From positions 62,001 to 126,000 of the forward strand of contig QJZC01000020.1 in assembly GCA_003247575.1 (NCBI GenBank): DNA of 64,000 bases. The letters run 5' to 3'. The DNA comes from Pseudomonadota bacterium. Its GTDB lineage: Bacteria > Myxococcota_A > UBA9160 > SZUA-336. Below, one piece after another: positions 36,150 through 44,978 of the stretch. Made by a program: the position numbers and the translations under genes. Below the pieces are notes generated by a model, which saw only the letters and a program-made list of their open reading frames with translations, had not been told where the DNA came from and did no database searches. Every line of letters begins with the position of its first letter. The first letter of the stretch is position 1.

Positions 36150-37216
36150 CTTATTCCTTCTCCGTCATCGAATCGCGCGGACATACGCCGTTCGCGCGCA
36201 ATGTTCATCAGCTCGGGATGCGCGTGCAAAGCCTGCGCAAGCTCCGGCCGGACGATTCTTCGTCGATACCAGCGAACCGTTCGCCAGATTCCCCGCCGCA
36301 GCGAGACCCTCGGACAGAAGCCAACGAGCGTACGGGCGCGCTCGATCGAAAGGACAGGGCCAGAGTCCGGCTTGCGAAGCTGTGGGGATCCGTCGCACCG
36401 CGAGGATGCTGGACGAGCCAACGCGGAAATGGTCGCTGCGATCGCTCCGATCGGTGTCTCGACGCCCGTCGCCAAGTTGAACGCGAGGCCATCGAGTGAG
36501 TCATCCGACAGCGCGATCCGGAGAAGCCCTTCGACTGCGTCGGTAACGTAGAGAAGATCGCAGGTCATCTGCGGATTCGCCCGGGGACGCGCGGCTTCCC
36601 CGCGTAGCGCCGCGAGGGTCAGCTCTGGCACCAGGCGACTCAGGTTCAAGTCTCCACCTCCGTACACGTTCGAGAGGCGTCCGAGACGAAAGGACAGCCC
36701 GAGGCGCTTGGCCGTGGAGCAGAAGTCGTCCTCGACGGCGCGTTTCAGCTCGCCATAGGTCGAGAGATCTCCGCCCACGACGTCCTCGGTGACGAGCGCG
36801 GGCAAGGTCTGGCCGTATCGGGCGCGGCTCGACGCAAGGATCACGCGTGCGGCAGGGGCGCTTTTTGCCAGTGAGTCGAGCAGGGATTGGCAGCCTTCGT
36901 GCGCTCGACGCACCGACGTCTCGAAGTCTCGCGCGGTCCTCGCTGCAATCGACTCGACCGCCAGATGAAAGACGAGGTCGAACGGTTCGCGTCCGACCAC
37001 GGAACCGGCGACTTGGGCGACGTCTCCACGCACGACGGAAATTCGCGTGTAGAAGGGATGATCCCAGATCGGTGGCTGACGTGGAGTCCGCGTGATCCCG
37101 GTGACGCTCGCACCCGAGTCCACGAGGGCTCGCGACAGCCAAGACCCCAGGAATCCGGCAGCACCGGTGACCAGCACCCTGCGGCCACGAAGGTTCGAGC
37201 AGAGTTCGGAGCTCAC
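36146..37216 (-). CDS. NAD-dependent epimerase/dehydratase, probable nucleotide-sugar 4-reductase or epimerase
   Basis: A 356-residue extended SDR with NAD motif VLVTGAAGFLGSWLSRAL, DLVFHLAVES near 85, a serine in ASSRARYGQ near 125 and the active-site tyrosine-lysine in STYGELKRAVE near 150. RLSNVYGGGD and the C-terminal LLYVTDAVEGLLRIAL are typical of sugar-nucleotide epimerases. The divergent arm makes CDP-4-keto-6-deoxyglucose (RfbF, RfbG), so this enzyme is a good candidate to reduce or epimerise that intermediate, as CDP-abequose/paratose synthases do. It is preceded by the unknown 449-residue protein by three bases. Confidence 0.8.
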   Translation of the reverse strand: MSSELCSNLRGRRVLVTGAAGFLGSWLSRALVDSGASVTGITRTPRQPPIWDHPFYTRISVVRGDVAQVAGSVVGREPFDLVFHLAVESIAARTARDFETSVRRAHEGCQSLLDSLAKSAPAARVILASSRARYGQTLPALVTEDVVGGDLSTYGELKRAVEDDFCSTAKRLGLSFRLGRLSNVYGGGDLNLSRLVPELTLAALRGEAARPRANPQMTCDLLYVTDAVEGLLRIALSDDSLDGLAFNLATGVETPIGAIAATISALARPASSRCDGSPQLRKPDSGPVLSIERARTLVGFCPRVSLRRGIWRTVRWYRRRIVRPELAQALHAHPELMNIARERRMSARFDDGEGIR

Positions 37217-37219
37217 GGG

Positions 37220-38569
37220 CTACGCCCCGTCCATATCCTGGAGCTCGATCGGTGACTGGCGTTCGGTCGGTGCCTGACGCGCGGCCGGGGTCTCGTGTGT
37301 GCTCGGCGGATCAGGTTCCTCGCGTGACCCGGCGATCCTGAACGAGACGTGGAACTCGCACTCGAGAGGGTCGTCCACCAAGCATCCCACCAGGCCGAGG
37401 TCCGAGACGGGACGCAGAGAGCCCTCTGCTACCGACAAGAGCCCTGGGCGCTTGCGAACCTCGAGGTCGTCACAGCGTGTGGCTACGGGAACGGACTCGA
37501 CCGGTTTTCCGTCTTCGTAGTTTTCGAGAACGACGCGCTCCTCGTGAACGCAGCGGACCGCCGTGTAGCGCCCCGCGGACTCGTAGCCGAGAACCAGCGC
37601 TTGCCCTGGTTCGAGCTGAATCGATACATCCAGCTCGGGTGCTACGATGAAACGGTGGAGGAATGCCGTCACGGTCTCGTCCGGTGCCAGCAAGGTCGTG
37701 CGAAGCCAGGAAAGCGTATCGGAATCGGCGTTGAGCGTGGTCGAGATCTCCGTGCGATAGATGACGCTTTGCACCTCGAGTCCCGCTATGCGTACGATCT
37801 CGGCGTCCTCGTCGAGCTCGGCGACGAGCTTCTCGTCGGCGAAGATTCGAAGGTGCTGCGGGGAGATCTCGAGAGCGAGAGAGGGCAGTGCGGCGGGCGT
37901 CCCGAACACCCACCTCTCGACGTCCAGACCGAGAAAGGGCTCTCGCCGTGCAGGCGCCGTCTGGGTCGATCCGGCGTGTCGGATCGACCACTCTCCCTGG
38001 CGGAGGACGATATGCAGCTGCCGGCCAGCTCCCAGCTGCGCCGTGAGCTGCGGCTCACTCCAGCCGGCTCGCTTCAGGAGGACGAGGCGAGAGCCAGATG
38101 TGTGTGCGTTCTCGCGGACTGCCGCACCCTGCTGGAACACACTGAATCGTTCGGGTGAGCTGGATGCCGGCCAGCTCAGCTCCCCAGCGACGAGGATGGG
38201 TGCAGTGTCGGTGTGTAGCCGGGAGTCTGCGGTCTCGTCGACGTGGACCGTACCGGCGCCCGCCCGCAGCCCGAACGGACGCGAGACGCGCCACGTGGTG
38301 GCGCCGAAGCGAACGCGTTGCAGCAGCACGAGACGACCGTCTCCGAGTGTAGCGTGGCTCGTTCCTTCCCCCGGGAGCCACAGCCGATATGTACCGTGTC
38401 CCTCGGCCCGATACAGGTAGTGTCCGGGACCGACTGCGCTCGAGATATGAACCGAGCCCGGGGGATGTCTGGGAGTCACGCTCGAGCGAATCAGTATACC
38501 GATGCCACCGACCGCGCATGGCAGGACGAGGCCCAAGCGCAGCCACCTAGCGATACGAGGAGAAATCAT
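37220..38569 (-). CDS. unrecognised membrane-anchored protein
   Basis: A 449-residue protein I do not recognise. A single N-terminal hydrophobic segment (LRLGLVLPCAVGGIGILI, ~10-28) would anchor it, with the rest outside the cytoplasm. The remainder is rich in beta-strand patterns (YLYRAEGHGTYRLWLPGEG; LSWPASSSPERFSVFQ; LAVE-free stretches of hydrophobic alternation) and may form one or two beta-sandwich domains. Two cysteine pairs occur late in the sequence. The C-terminal ~40 residues are Pro/Thr/Glu-rich. It sits between an integral membrane protein and sugar-modifying enzymes in the exporter operon, so it may handle or display the exported product. Confidence 0.65.
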   Translation of the reverse strand: MISPRIARWLRLGLVLPCAVGGIGILIRSSVTPRHPPGSVHISSAVGPGHYLYRAEGHGTYRLWLPGEGTSHATLGDGRLVLLQRVRFGATTWRVSRPFGLRAGAGTVHVDETADSRLHTDTAPILVAGELSWPASSSPERFSVFQQGAAVRENAHTSGSRLVLLKRAGWSEPQLTAQLGAGRQLHIVLRQGEWSIRHAGSTQTAPARREPFLGLDVERWVFGTPAALPSLALEISPQHLRIFADEKLVAELDEDAEIVRIAGLEVQSVIYRTEISTTLNADSDTLSWLRTTLLAPDETVTAFLHRFIVAPELDVSIQLEPGQALVLGYESAGRYTAVRCVHEERVVLENYEDGKPVESVPVATRCDDLEVRKRPGLLSVAEGSLRPVSDLGLVGCLVDDPLECEFHVSFRIAGSREEPDPPSTHETPAARQAPTERQSPIELQDMDGA

Positions 38570-38570
38570 T

Positions 38571-39335
38571 TCAATTCACCAGCAGAGCAAAGATGATCAA
38601 GCTGTGGACCGCCGCGATGCTCCAGTTGACGACGGCCGCCAGAGCGACGCCAGTGAATGCCGTGTGATCGCGTAACCCGAACCAGTGAGCGGTCGCGCCG
38701 AGAGCGCCGATGCTCACGGGCGTCCAGCTCGGCAGCTGTTGTTCTAGAACTGTGTGTGTGGCTAGGCAACCCAGTACGGCGAAGGCACCATGCGTACTCA
38801 TCACCGGAAGCAGCGCGAGGAGCGCGACGGCCAGCGCGATCCGCGGAATCGAGAGCTGCCAGTCGCTCACAGTGAGCAGCGCAGCGATTTCACCGCGGGC
38901 TGCGGAGAGCTCGGAGATCCCGAAGACGATGCCACCAGAGACCGCGCAGAGGCCGAGGACGAGCGTAGGGTGTGCGCTCCAGAGCCGGATCCGGGCGAAC
39001 GGGTTCAGCGGAATCAGGCAGATCGTCATCAGTCCTGCGACGACGCGCCATCCTACGGCTCCGACGAGTGCCGAGTTCGTGGGCTCTCCTCGCCACCAAT
39101 GCGCTGCCGCGAGGAGCAGGCTCGCCGCAGTGGGTACTGCGATCCAGCAGGTCATCCACAGGTGCTTGCGTAGCGCATGGATCCTGAAGATCAGTGACAC
39201 GCTCACGATCGTCATTGCGACATCCAGTGTGAGCGAGCGCTGCAGTGGCATCCCGAGGGTTGGGCTCAGTGGTAAGGTCATCGCAACGCAGATGAAGGCG
39301 CCGAAGGCGAGCTGCTGGGCACGTTGACGAGTCAT
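38571..39335 (-). CDS. polytopic membrane protein of unknown function
   Basis: A 254-residue protein with about seven predicted hydrophobic helices, for example LAFGAFICVAMTLPL, CWIAVPTAASLLLAAAHWW, LVLGLCAVSGGIVFGI and WSIAAVHSLIIFALLV. I do not recognise a family. Conserved-looking polar positions inside helices include an HW pair and GLRDH near residue 220. The gene is flanked by 1-base and 9-base gaps inside the exporter operon. Candidate roles are a transporter subunit, a membrane-bound acyl- or glycosyl-modifying enzyme, or a polymer-handling protein. Confidence 0.65.
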   Translation of the reverse strand: MTRQRAQQLAFGAFICVAMTLPLSPTLGMPLQRSLTLDVAMTIVSVSLIFRIHALRKHLWMTCWIAVPTAASLLLAAAHWWRGEPTNSALVGAVGWRVVAGLMTICLIPLNPFARIRLWSAHPTLVLGLCAVSGGIVFGISELSAARGEIAALLTVSDWQLSIPRIALAVALLALLPVMSTHGAFAVLGCLATHTVLEQQLPSWTPVSIGALGATAHWFGLRDHTAFTGVALAAVVNWSIAAVHSLIIFALLVN

Positions 39336-39344
39336 CCGTTTCTC

Positions 39345-40586
39345 CTACGCAGATCGAAAGACCGCTGCGGGGAGGGCCGAAGCGGCAGTGCGGGCGGGTA
39401 GAGCTCCGGCCACCAGGCTGACTCCCAGTAGCAAGAACAGTTGGATTGCCAAGCTCTCGGCGCGCAGGACCGGCGTACCGAGGCCTGCGGCGCAACCCCC
39501 TCCCCAACAATTGAAGGCCAGGGCGAGGAGCGCACCGGACAGGGTTCCAAGTGTTCCTGGAACCACGGTCACAACGACGAACTCGAGCAGGAGCTCTCTG
39601 CGGATCACGGAATCTCGCGCTCCGAGGGCTTTCTCGATTGCGAGCTCCAGCTCGCGCTCGCGTACCAACGCGTTCATGAGACCTGCGGTGTTGAGCATCG
39701 AGAGCAGGAGGATCAGTCCACCCGCAGCGAAGATGAGCACTCGGAGGGCCCCAGCGAGCGTGTCGAGCGTCCGCAATCCGTCCTGGATGTCGAAAACCGT
39801 GAACGCGGACTCGTCGTCGGGACGCACGCCGTGCAGCAGGCCGTAGAGCTCGCGAGTCATTCGGGTTGCCAGGCTACTCCGGTCGGGGACGTCGGGAGCG
39901 ATGGTGATGTACTCGACCGTTCGCGACTCGAGAAGCAGTCGCTGCGCTGTGGTGATCGGTACCATTGCGATCGAGTCGTCTGGCGGTCCGATCTGCAGCA
40001 GGCCGTCTCCCTTCTCGGCTGCGACCCCGACGACTCGAAACCGGTGCGAGTCGATCTGCACGGATCTGCCGACCGGATTCGAGCCGTCGAAGAGGCGATC
40101 CGCCGTCTCGCTGCCGAGAAAGATTACCCGCTCGGCGTTTCGCACGTCGAGTGAGGTCAGAGAGCGACCGAGCGCAACTCGAAAGCCTCGCATCGGGGCG
40201 GTGTCGGCGCCGACTCCGAAGAGCCAGATCGGCTCGCGAGCAGCTGCTCCGCGTACTTCTCGGAGTCCCGCATAGACTTCCGCGCTGGACTTTCGGACCG
40301 CGCCGAGACGCTCGGGCTTCGCGATGTCGCTGTTTTCGAACAGGACGGGTCGCGAACCCGCTTCCCTCCCGTCCTGGCTCAGCTGCATTCCTGGAAATAG
40401 GTACACGGCTTCGTCGCCGATGCTTCGTAGCTGCGAGGAGAAGCTGTGCGCGAGCGTTTCTGAGTACGCAGACAAAAGGGTCATGGCCATGGCAGCCCAT
40501 CCAATGCCCACGGCCGGGAGTGCGCTGCGCGCCAGGTCCGTGCGAATGCGCACGATGCACAGACGGAGCTGCTCCGCGACTGTCAC
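39345..40586 (-). CDS. MacB/FtsX-type ABC transporter permease
   Basis: A 413-residue permease with the MacB layout: one N-terminal helix (LPAVGIGWAAMAMTLLSAY), a ~230-residue periplasmic domain (residues ~50-270; SNPVGRSVQIDSHRFRVVGV is the MacB_PCD signature) and three C-terminal helices with the FtsX segment ELELAIEKALGARDSVIRREL. GTG 40586 overlaps the stop of the other permease gene (GTGA); the longer open frame upstream is a shadow. It probably pairs with the neighbouring permease and the ATPase at 41818 to move an envelope molecule outward. Confidence 0.85.
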   Translation of the reverse strand: MTVAEQLRLCIVRIRTDLARSALPAVGIGWAAMAMTLLSAYSETLAHSFSSQLRSIGDEAVYLFPGMQLSQDGREAGSRPVLFENSDIAKPERLGAVRKSSAEVYAGLREVRGAAAREPIWLFGVGADTAPMRGFRVALGRSLTSLDVRNAERVIFLGSETADRLFDGSNPVGRSVQIDSHRFRVVGVAAEKGDGLLQIGPPDDSIAMVPITTAQRLLLESRTVEYITIAPDVPDRSSLATRMTRELYGLLHGVRPDDESAFTVFDIQDGLRTLDTLAGALRVLIFAAGGLILLLSMLNTAGLMNALVRERELELAIEKALGARDSVIRRELLLEFVVVTVVPGTLGTLSGALLALAFNCWGGGCAAGLGTPVLRAESLAIQLFLLLGVSLVAGALPARTAASALPAAVFRSA

Positions 40587-41827
40587 GAAGCGCTCCGGAA
40601 CGCAGCGCTCGGGTCCACCCTTACCGCGTGGTACGCGGGCACCACCGCCGTAAGCAGTGCGGAGAGCGCGACGACACCCATCGCGATCATGAGAACCCCA
40701 CTCTGCACGACTGGAATCGGAAGGATTTCGGGCGTGTCCAGGCGTTCGATGACGTTGCAGACCGCGAGCCCGAGAAGCAGGCCCAAGCACCCCCCGAACA
40801 GGGTGAGCCCGCCACCTTCGGCCGCGAATCGAGTCAAAAGTCGGAGCTCGCGAGCGCCCAGCGCCTTTCGTAGAGCGATTTCATGTCGGCGCGCATGGAC
40901 CGAGAGGGCCATGAAGCTCGAAACTCCAATCGCCGAGATACTCACGGCCACGACTCCGAGGAGTGCCAAGAAACGGGGAACCGCGGCGATCGGCAATCGT
41001 CGCAGGACATCGAGCGCCGTCACGAATTGGAGAGCGTCTCGATCGTGCTCACCCACTTCGAGCCGTGACGTGAGGAGCCTTCGCACTTCGCGCACGGCTT
41101 CGGAATAGGGGCGGTCGCTGCGAACGCGGAAGAGCAGGACGTCGACGATATCGATGTCCGAGCCATACCGCGGTCCGATCGAGAAAAACGTGGAGATCGG
41201 AATCCATACCTGCTCGCTCTGCAAAGTTCGATCGCGGATGAGGTCTCCGCTCGGGTCCTCCAGGATGCCGACTACCCGAAAGGGCCTGCCGTCGATCTCG
41301 ATCCTCTCGCCGAGAGGCGATGCGCTCCCGAACAGGCGATTGCTGGCGACGGATCCGATGACTGCGACCGCTGCGCGCCGCTGGACATCGAGCTCCGAGA
41401 TGCCTCGACCCGCCACGACCCGGGTGTCCCGGATCGATTCGATCGCGGCTTCGACTCCGCGAACGTCGATCGTCACAGATTTCGGCCCAGCGCCGACGGG
41501 CTTCCACGCGCGCGACTCGGCGACGGCCAGCTCGATTCCACGAGCCCGACGACGAACGAAGGACACGTCCTCTCGCGTCAACCAAATCCTGCGCGGTCCA
41601 GCGGGTCCAGCGCGATCCTTCGAAATGCGCCCCAGGAAGCAGAGCACCAGATTCTTGCCCGTCTTGTTCGTTCCCTCTTCGAGCGCGATCGAAAGGCCCT
41701 CTCCCCAAGAGAGGAGAATGACGATCACGGATGTCCCCACTGCGAGACCGACGAGCGAAAGAACGAGCCAAGTCGGGTTCGGGAATCCGCGAGCCTTGAG
41801 ATCGGCGAGGGTCGGAATCACTCGCAT
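40583..41827 (-). CDS. MacB/FtsX-type ABC transporter permease
   Basis: A 414-residue permease of the same type as its downstream neighbour but only distantly similar. TM1 is LVLSLVGLAVGTSVIVILLSW, the periplasmic domain spans ~45-280 (FGSASPLGERIEIDGRPFRVVG is the MacB_PCD signature), and the C-terminal three-helix FtsX region contains ARRHEIALRKALGARELRLL. Two different half-permeases suggest a heterodimeric transporter. It overlaps the ATPase gene by ten bases and the next permease by four, so all are translated together. Confidence 0.87.
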   Translation of the reverse strand: MRVIPTLADLKARGFPNPTWLVLSLVGLAVGTSVIVILLSWGEGLSIALEEGTNKTGKNLVLCFLGRISKDRAGPAGPRRIWLTREDVSFVRRRARGIELAVAESRAWKPVGAGPKSVTIDVRGVEAAIESIRDTRVVAGRGISELDVQRRAAVAVIGSVASNRLFGSASPLGERIEIDGRPFRVVGILEDPSGDLIRDRTLQSEQVWIPISTFFSIGPRYGSDIDIVDVLLFRVRSDRPYSEAVREVRRLLTSRLEVGEHDRDALQFVTALDVLRRLPIAAVPRFLALLGVVAVSISAIGVSSFMALSVHARRHEIALRKALGARELRLLTRFAAEGGGLTLFGGCLGLLLGLAVCNVIERLDTPEILPIPVVQSGVLMIAMGVVALSALLTAVVPAYHAVRVDPSAAFRSAS

Positions 41828-42513
41828 CGCTCCGCTACGAATTCGCCATCGCGAAGCTCCATGATGCGATCTGCGCGAGCCGCGACCTGGGGATCGTGCG
41901 TCACCATGATCAAGGTCCGCCTACCGACCGGAAGCGAGGAAAGGAGCTGGAGGATCTGAGCGCCATTCGCAGCATCGAGGTTGCCCGTGGGCTCGTCCGC
42001 GAGGAGTAGCGGCGGCCTACCCACGATCGCGCGCGCGATCGCAACCCGCTGCCGCTCGCCTCCCGACATGGCTGGGGTCGGGTGGTCCGCTCGGCTCTCG
42101 AGCCCTACCGCGGACAACGCATCGAGAGCACGCGCTTGGCGCTCGGCGGTCGGAACGCCCTGGTAGGCCAGGGGCAGCTCGACGTTCTGCCGGGCCGTCA
42201 GACGCGCGAGAAGATTGAATGACTGGAAGACGAAGCCAATCGAGGACGCGCGCAGGTCGGCCAGCTCGTTCGAGCTCGCTTTCGCGACCGAGCGGCCGCC
42301 GAGCAGATAGTCACCGCTCGACGGGCGAGAGAGGCACCCAAGGATCTCGAGCAGGGTCGTCTTCCCAGACCCAGATGGCCCCGTAACCGCCAAGAACTGC
42401 CCCCGTGGAACGATGAGATCGATTCCCTTGAGGATTCGCAGGCAACCGAAGGGGCCACGTACCTGCTTCTCGACCTTTTTGAGCTCGAGGATGGGTTCTG
42501 CCGACGAGCTCAT
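41818..42513 (-). CDS. ABC transporter ATP-binding protein (LolD/MacB type)
   Basis: A 231-residue ATPase. Walker A is GPSGSGKTT near residue 44, the Q-loop is in [10 protein letters not shown], the signature is [14 protein letters not shown] near 145, Walker B is [12 protein letters not shown] near 168 and the switch histidine is in MVTHDPQ near 205. The [13 protein letters not shown] and EPTGNLD forms are those of the LolD/MacB/FtsE group. It powers the two neighbouring permeases. ATG 42513 overlaps the stop of the HlyD gene (ATGA), which fixes the start. Confidence 0.93.
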   Translation of the reverse strand: MSSSAEPILELKKVEKQVRGPFGCLRILKGIDLIVPRGQFLAVTGPSGSGKTTLLEILGCLSRPSSGDYLLGGRSVAKASSNELADLRASSIGFVFQSFNLLARLTARQNVELPLAYQGVPTAERQARALDALSAVGLESRADHPTPAMSGGERQRVAIARAIVGRPPLLLADEPTGNLDAANGAQILQLLSSLPVGRRTLIMVTHDPQVAARADRIMELRDGEFVAERCE

Positions 42514-43622
42514 GGCAGCAACACGATCTCGCCGGCCGACAGGCCCTTGCGAACGACGACTCGGTCCGTTTGGATCGGACCGAGCGAGACGTCCCTTCTC
42601 TCGGTGCGTCGTGTGCTCGGATCGACGACGTCTACCTGTGGCTGGTTCCCCGTGAAGCGCACGGCGATGTCGGGTACGGTGACCGCGTCGGAGAGCTGTT
42701 CGATGACGATCTGTGCCTCGGCCGACATCTTGGGTCGGAGACGGGCTCGCGCTTCGTCGGATACATCGATGAAGACCTCGAAGTAGGTGATGTTCCCCTT
42801 TCGGATCCCCTCGAGTGCGAGGCGCTCCACCGTTCCGGTGAACGTCTCGCCCGGGCCGTACGAGTCGGTCGTGATTCGCACGAGCTGGCCGACTCGAACC
42901 CGCGAGATCGCGTTCTCGTCCACTTCGGCGACGAGGTGAAGCGTCTTCGGATCGAGAATCTTCATCAGCGCGGTGACCGATGCATCCGATGAGACGAAGC
43001 TCCCCACGGGCTGGACCGGTCCGATGACGACGCCGGATACGGGCGCGCGGACGTGTGACTGCTCGAGCTCGATCTCGAGGGCCAGCAGGGCAGCCTTCGC
43101 CTCTCGCCAGCGCGCCGAAGCGATCGACGCTTCGGCCTTCGCGACTTCGATCGCCTGCGCGCTCGCGATCCGCCGCTCGAACAAGCTCGCGGTACGCTCT
43201 CGCCTGCGCTCGGCGAGGTCTCGCTCGGCGCTGGCTGCCGCGAGACGCCCCTCGGCTTCGGCAACTTTCGCTCTCAGGGATCGGGTGTCGAGGACAGCCA
43301 ACAGGGCCCCTTCCTCGATGGGCTCTCCCGATCGAACGTATGCCTGCTCCAACTTTCCAGCTCGTGCCGGCCGGATCTCGACGGCTTGTGCGTTCACGAT
43401 TCCCGAGGCCCGCACCAGATCTTCGATCGGCTCGACGCGCGCGGCTGCCACGCGCTGCTCCGGGATCTTGGCCGAGGGGGGCTCCCCCAGCTTTGCCGAA
43501 AGCTCTCTGAGTGCCCCCCAGGCAAGCGCCGAACATGCGAGCGCAATCAGAATGGTCTTGGCTCGTGGTGTCCGACCTCCCCATGGGATCGCGGAGCGTA
43601 CGCGTACGAACGGGGACGTCAT
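42510..43622 (-). CDS. HlyD/MacA-family periplasmic adaptor
   Basis: A 370-residue membrane fusion protein: one N-terminal helix (TILIALACSALAWGALREL, ~20-40), a barrel-sandwich hybrid half (ARAGKLEQAYVRSGEPIEEGALLAVLD), a long coiled-coil hairpin of ~90 residues rich in Ala/Glu/Arg, the second lipoyl half (SHVRAPVSGVVIGPVQPVGSFV) and a beta-barrel. It would bridge the MacB-type permeases to an outer-membrane channel; none is encoded in the window. ATG 43622 overlaps the stop of the CPBP gene (ATGA) and is preferred to an upstream ATG at 43685. Confidence 0.87.
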   Translation of the reverse strand: MTSPFVRVRSAIPWGGRTPRAKTILIALACSALAWGALRELSAKLGEPPSAKIPEQRVAAARVEPIEDLVRASGIVNAQAVEIRPARAGKLEQAYVRSGEPIEEGALLAVLDTRSLRAKVAEAEGRLAAASAERDLAERRRERTASLFERRIASAQAIEVAKAEASIASARWREAKAALLALEIELEQSHVRAPVSGVVIGPVQPVGSFVSSDASVTALMKILDPKTLHLVAEVDENAISRVRVGQLVRITTDSYGPGETFTGTVERLALEGIRKGNITYFEVFIDVSDEARARLRPKMSAEAQIVIEQLSDAVTVPDIAVRFTGNQPQVDVVDPSTRRTERRDVSLGPIQTDRVVVRKGLSAGEIVLLP

Positions 43623-44209
43623 CGCGGGCCGCCCACGGCCACTCGCACCAGTCCGAAGCGATGAGCCAAGCGGGGACCGACCCATCGTTCAAGGAGTACT
43701 CTTCCATAGAGGGCGAAGGCGAAATGAATCAGGATGAGCGCGCCCAGATCAGTGCTGATCTCATAGACGAGGTTCAGGAGGACGCCTCCTGCGGCGACCC
43801 ACAGACAAGAGCGGACGCGCCAACGCAAGGTCACGGCATGCACGAATCCGAAGATCGTGTTGCTGATGATGGCAATGGGCCAGAACGAGAGCCACGGCGT
43901 GAGCAGAATCGGGATGGCGACTCGGTAGAGCCACTCCTCGGAAATGGCGACTGAAAGCGCGTAGGGTACGAAGAAGCTCCGCTCGCGGCTGATCGAAGCG
44001 AGCGACGAGCTCGTGCCGAATGTGAGCGCGCAAGCAATCAGTATCGCGAGCCCGACGTAGAGTGCGGGCCACTCACGCACGGCGTCGAACGCTACGGATC
44101 CATCGCTCCACACGGTGGGTGGTGTGCCTGGATAGAACGTCATCAGCGCAAGCGCGTGAACCGTCAGTCCGTGTCTGAATGCATTGGGTAGACCAGAAAT
44201 CAACTGCAA
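43619..44209 (-). CDS. CPBP-family (CAAX-like) intramembrane glutamic protease
   Basis: About 196 residues with four or five hydrophobic helices. The family motifs are all visible: EEWLYR (EExxxR) near the middle, FGFVHA (FxxxH) and a late histidine in LIHFAFALYG. CPBP proteins cleave peptides in the membrane, often in bacteriocin maturation or as immunity proteins. The start is uncertain: TTG 44209 (or TTG 44203) has GAGAGG upstream and fits the predicted sigma-54 start site near 44226, while ATG 44143 has no ribosome site. It heads the nine-gene minus arm and may process a peptide or protein component of the export system. Confidence 0.72.
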   Translation of the reverse strand: MQLISGLPNAFRHGLTVHALALMTFYPGTPPTVWSDGSVAFDAVREWPALYVGLAILIACALTFGTSSSLASISRERSFFVPYALSVAISEEWLYRVAIPILLTPWLSFWPIAIISNTIFGFVHAVTLRWRVRSCLWVAAGGVLLNLVYEISTDLGALILIHFAFALYGRVLLERWVGPRLAHRFGLVRVAVGGPR

Positions 44210-44236
44210 CGTTCCTCTCGTTGGTCGGGGGCCAGC

Positions 44237-44253
44237 TGCAAGGCACATGCCCT
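44237..44253 (-). promoter_or_regulatory. candidate sigma-54 promoter for the minus (export) arm
   Basis: On the minus strand AGGGCATGTGCCTTGCA reads from 44253 to 44237. It has the invariant GG-N10-GC spacing, a perfect TTGCA -12 element and a -24 element GGGCAT with two mismatches to TGGCAC. Transcription would start near 44226, just before GAGAGG and the TTG start of the protease gene. Weaker than the plus-strand promoter. Confidence 0.55.
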
Positions 44254-44333
44254 GTCGCGAGGGCGGAACGTGGAGGTTCTGGACGCGAACGCGCCCAAAC
44301 GCTTGCTCGAGTGGTGACCGCCTGGCGTGCACT

Positions 44334-44350
44334 TGTCGCGCTCGAAGACA
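44334..44350. promoter_or_regulatory. candidate activator-binding dyad between the two sigma-54 promoters
   Basis: TGTC-N9-GACA (44334-44337 and 44347-44350), starting as TGTCGCG, which recurs at 44253-44259. It is roughly 80-85 bases from the -24 element of each divergent promoter, the place expected for an enhancer site shared by both. The link to the activator gene at 53495 is inference. Confidence 0.35.
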
Positions 44351-44432
44351 CTGACCTCCGATGCCTGTAGTCGGGCCGAGCCGCGGGGAGCGCGTCGAGG
44401 CGCTGGCACCGTCCAAGCGCGTGATCTCGGGT

Positions 44433-44447
44433 TGGCACATGCCTTGC
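44433..44447 (+). promoter_or_regulatory. sigma-54 promoter of the acyl carrier protein operon
   Basis: TGGCACATGCCTTGC matches the -24/-12 consensus TGGCAC-N5-TTGC in every conserved base, with GG at 44434-44435 and GC at 44446-44447, exactly ten bases apart. The start site would fall near 44459, leaving a leader of about 40 bases before ATG 44500. The operon ends with a sigma-54 activator gene, which supports the call. Confidence 0.85.
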
Positions 44448-44499
44448 TCAATGCTCACGCCAGTGACAGTTACCGTCCAACGACACATGGAGTTCCGAG

Positions 44500-44964
44500 A
44501 TGAATGAAGAAGAGATCCTGCTGAGTGTTCGGAAATGCATCGGCGACGCGCTCGAGCTGGACATGGACGAGGTCGAGCCGGACTGCTCGATCATGGGTGA
44601 GCTCGGTGCCGAGTCCATCGACCTGCTCGACATCACGTTTCGAGTCGAGAAGGCGTTCGGAATTCGCATTCCTAGAAAGGCTACCGAGAAGACGGCAAAG
44701 AATGCTTCCGCGACGTGGATGAAGAAGGGGCTGCTGACCGACGAGGCGAAGCAGTCGCTGCGCGAGGCCATGCCTGAGGTACCGAAGGAACGCTTCGACG
44801 GGGATCTCAAGCCCCGCGATATCTCGGCGCTCTTCACTCCCCGCACCTTCGTGCGCTTGGTGCAAGAGAGCTCGAGCAAGGACGACTCCGGCAGCGCGGC
44901 ATCCGGGGGGCTGCGATCGATGTTGCGACTCGGCGGTCGAGCTTCCGCCGCAAGTGCGAAGTAG
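44500..44964 (+). CDS. acyl carrier protein with long C-terminal extension
   Basis: A 154-residue protein. Residues ~1-78 are a standard carrier domain, with the phosphopantetheine serine S39 in GAESIDLLD and the following helix FRVEKAFGIRIP. Most stand-alone carrier proteins stop at about 80 residues; here ~75 more follow, including PRDISALFTPRTFVRLVQE and a Gly/Ser/Ala-rich end. It would hold the growing acyl chain for the dehydratase, ketosynthases and reductases encoded next. The tail may mediate docking. The gene lies directly behind the sigma-54 promoter. Confidence 0.9.
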   Translation: MNEEEILLSVRKCIGDALELDMDEVEPDCSIMGELGAESIDLLDITFRVEKAFGIRIPRKATEKTAKNASATWMKKGLLTDEAKQSLREAMPEVPKERFDGDLKPRDISALFTPRTFVRLVQESSSKDDSGSAASGGLRSMLRLGGRASAASAK

Positions 44965-44978
44965 GGGGGGCTGAGTTC

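Noticed and set aside
42514-43707. Open frame upstream of the ABC ATPase, which would make a 629-residue protein
   Set aside because: Its extra part is the shadow of the HlyD gene; ATG 42513 overlaps the HlyD stop and the ATPase is complete from there.
44404-44418. Second TGGCAC-like element upstream of the acyl carrier protein gene
   Set aside because: GG-N10-GC spacing is kept, but the -12 element is AAGC instead of TTGC, and a perfect promoter lies 29 bases downstream.
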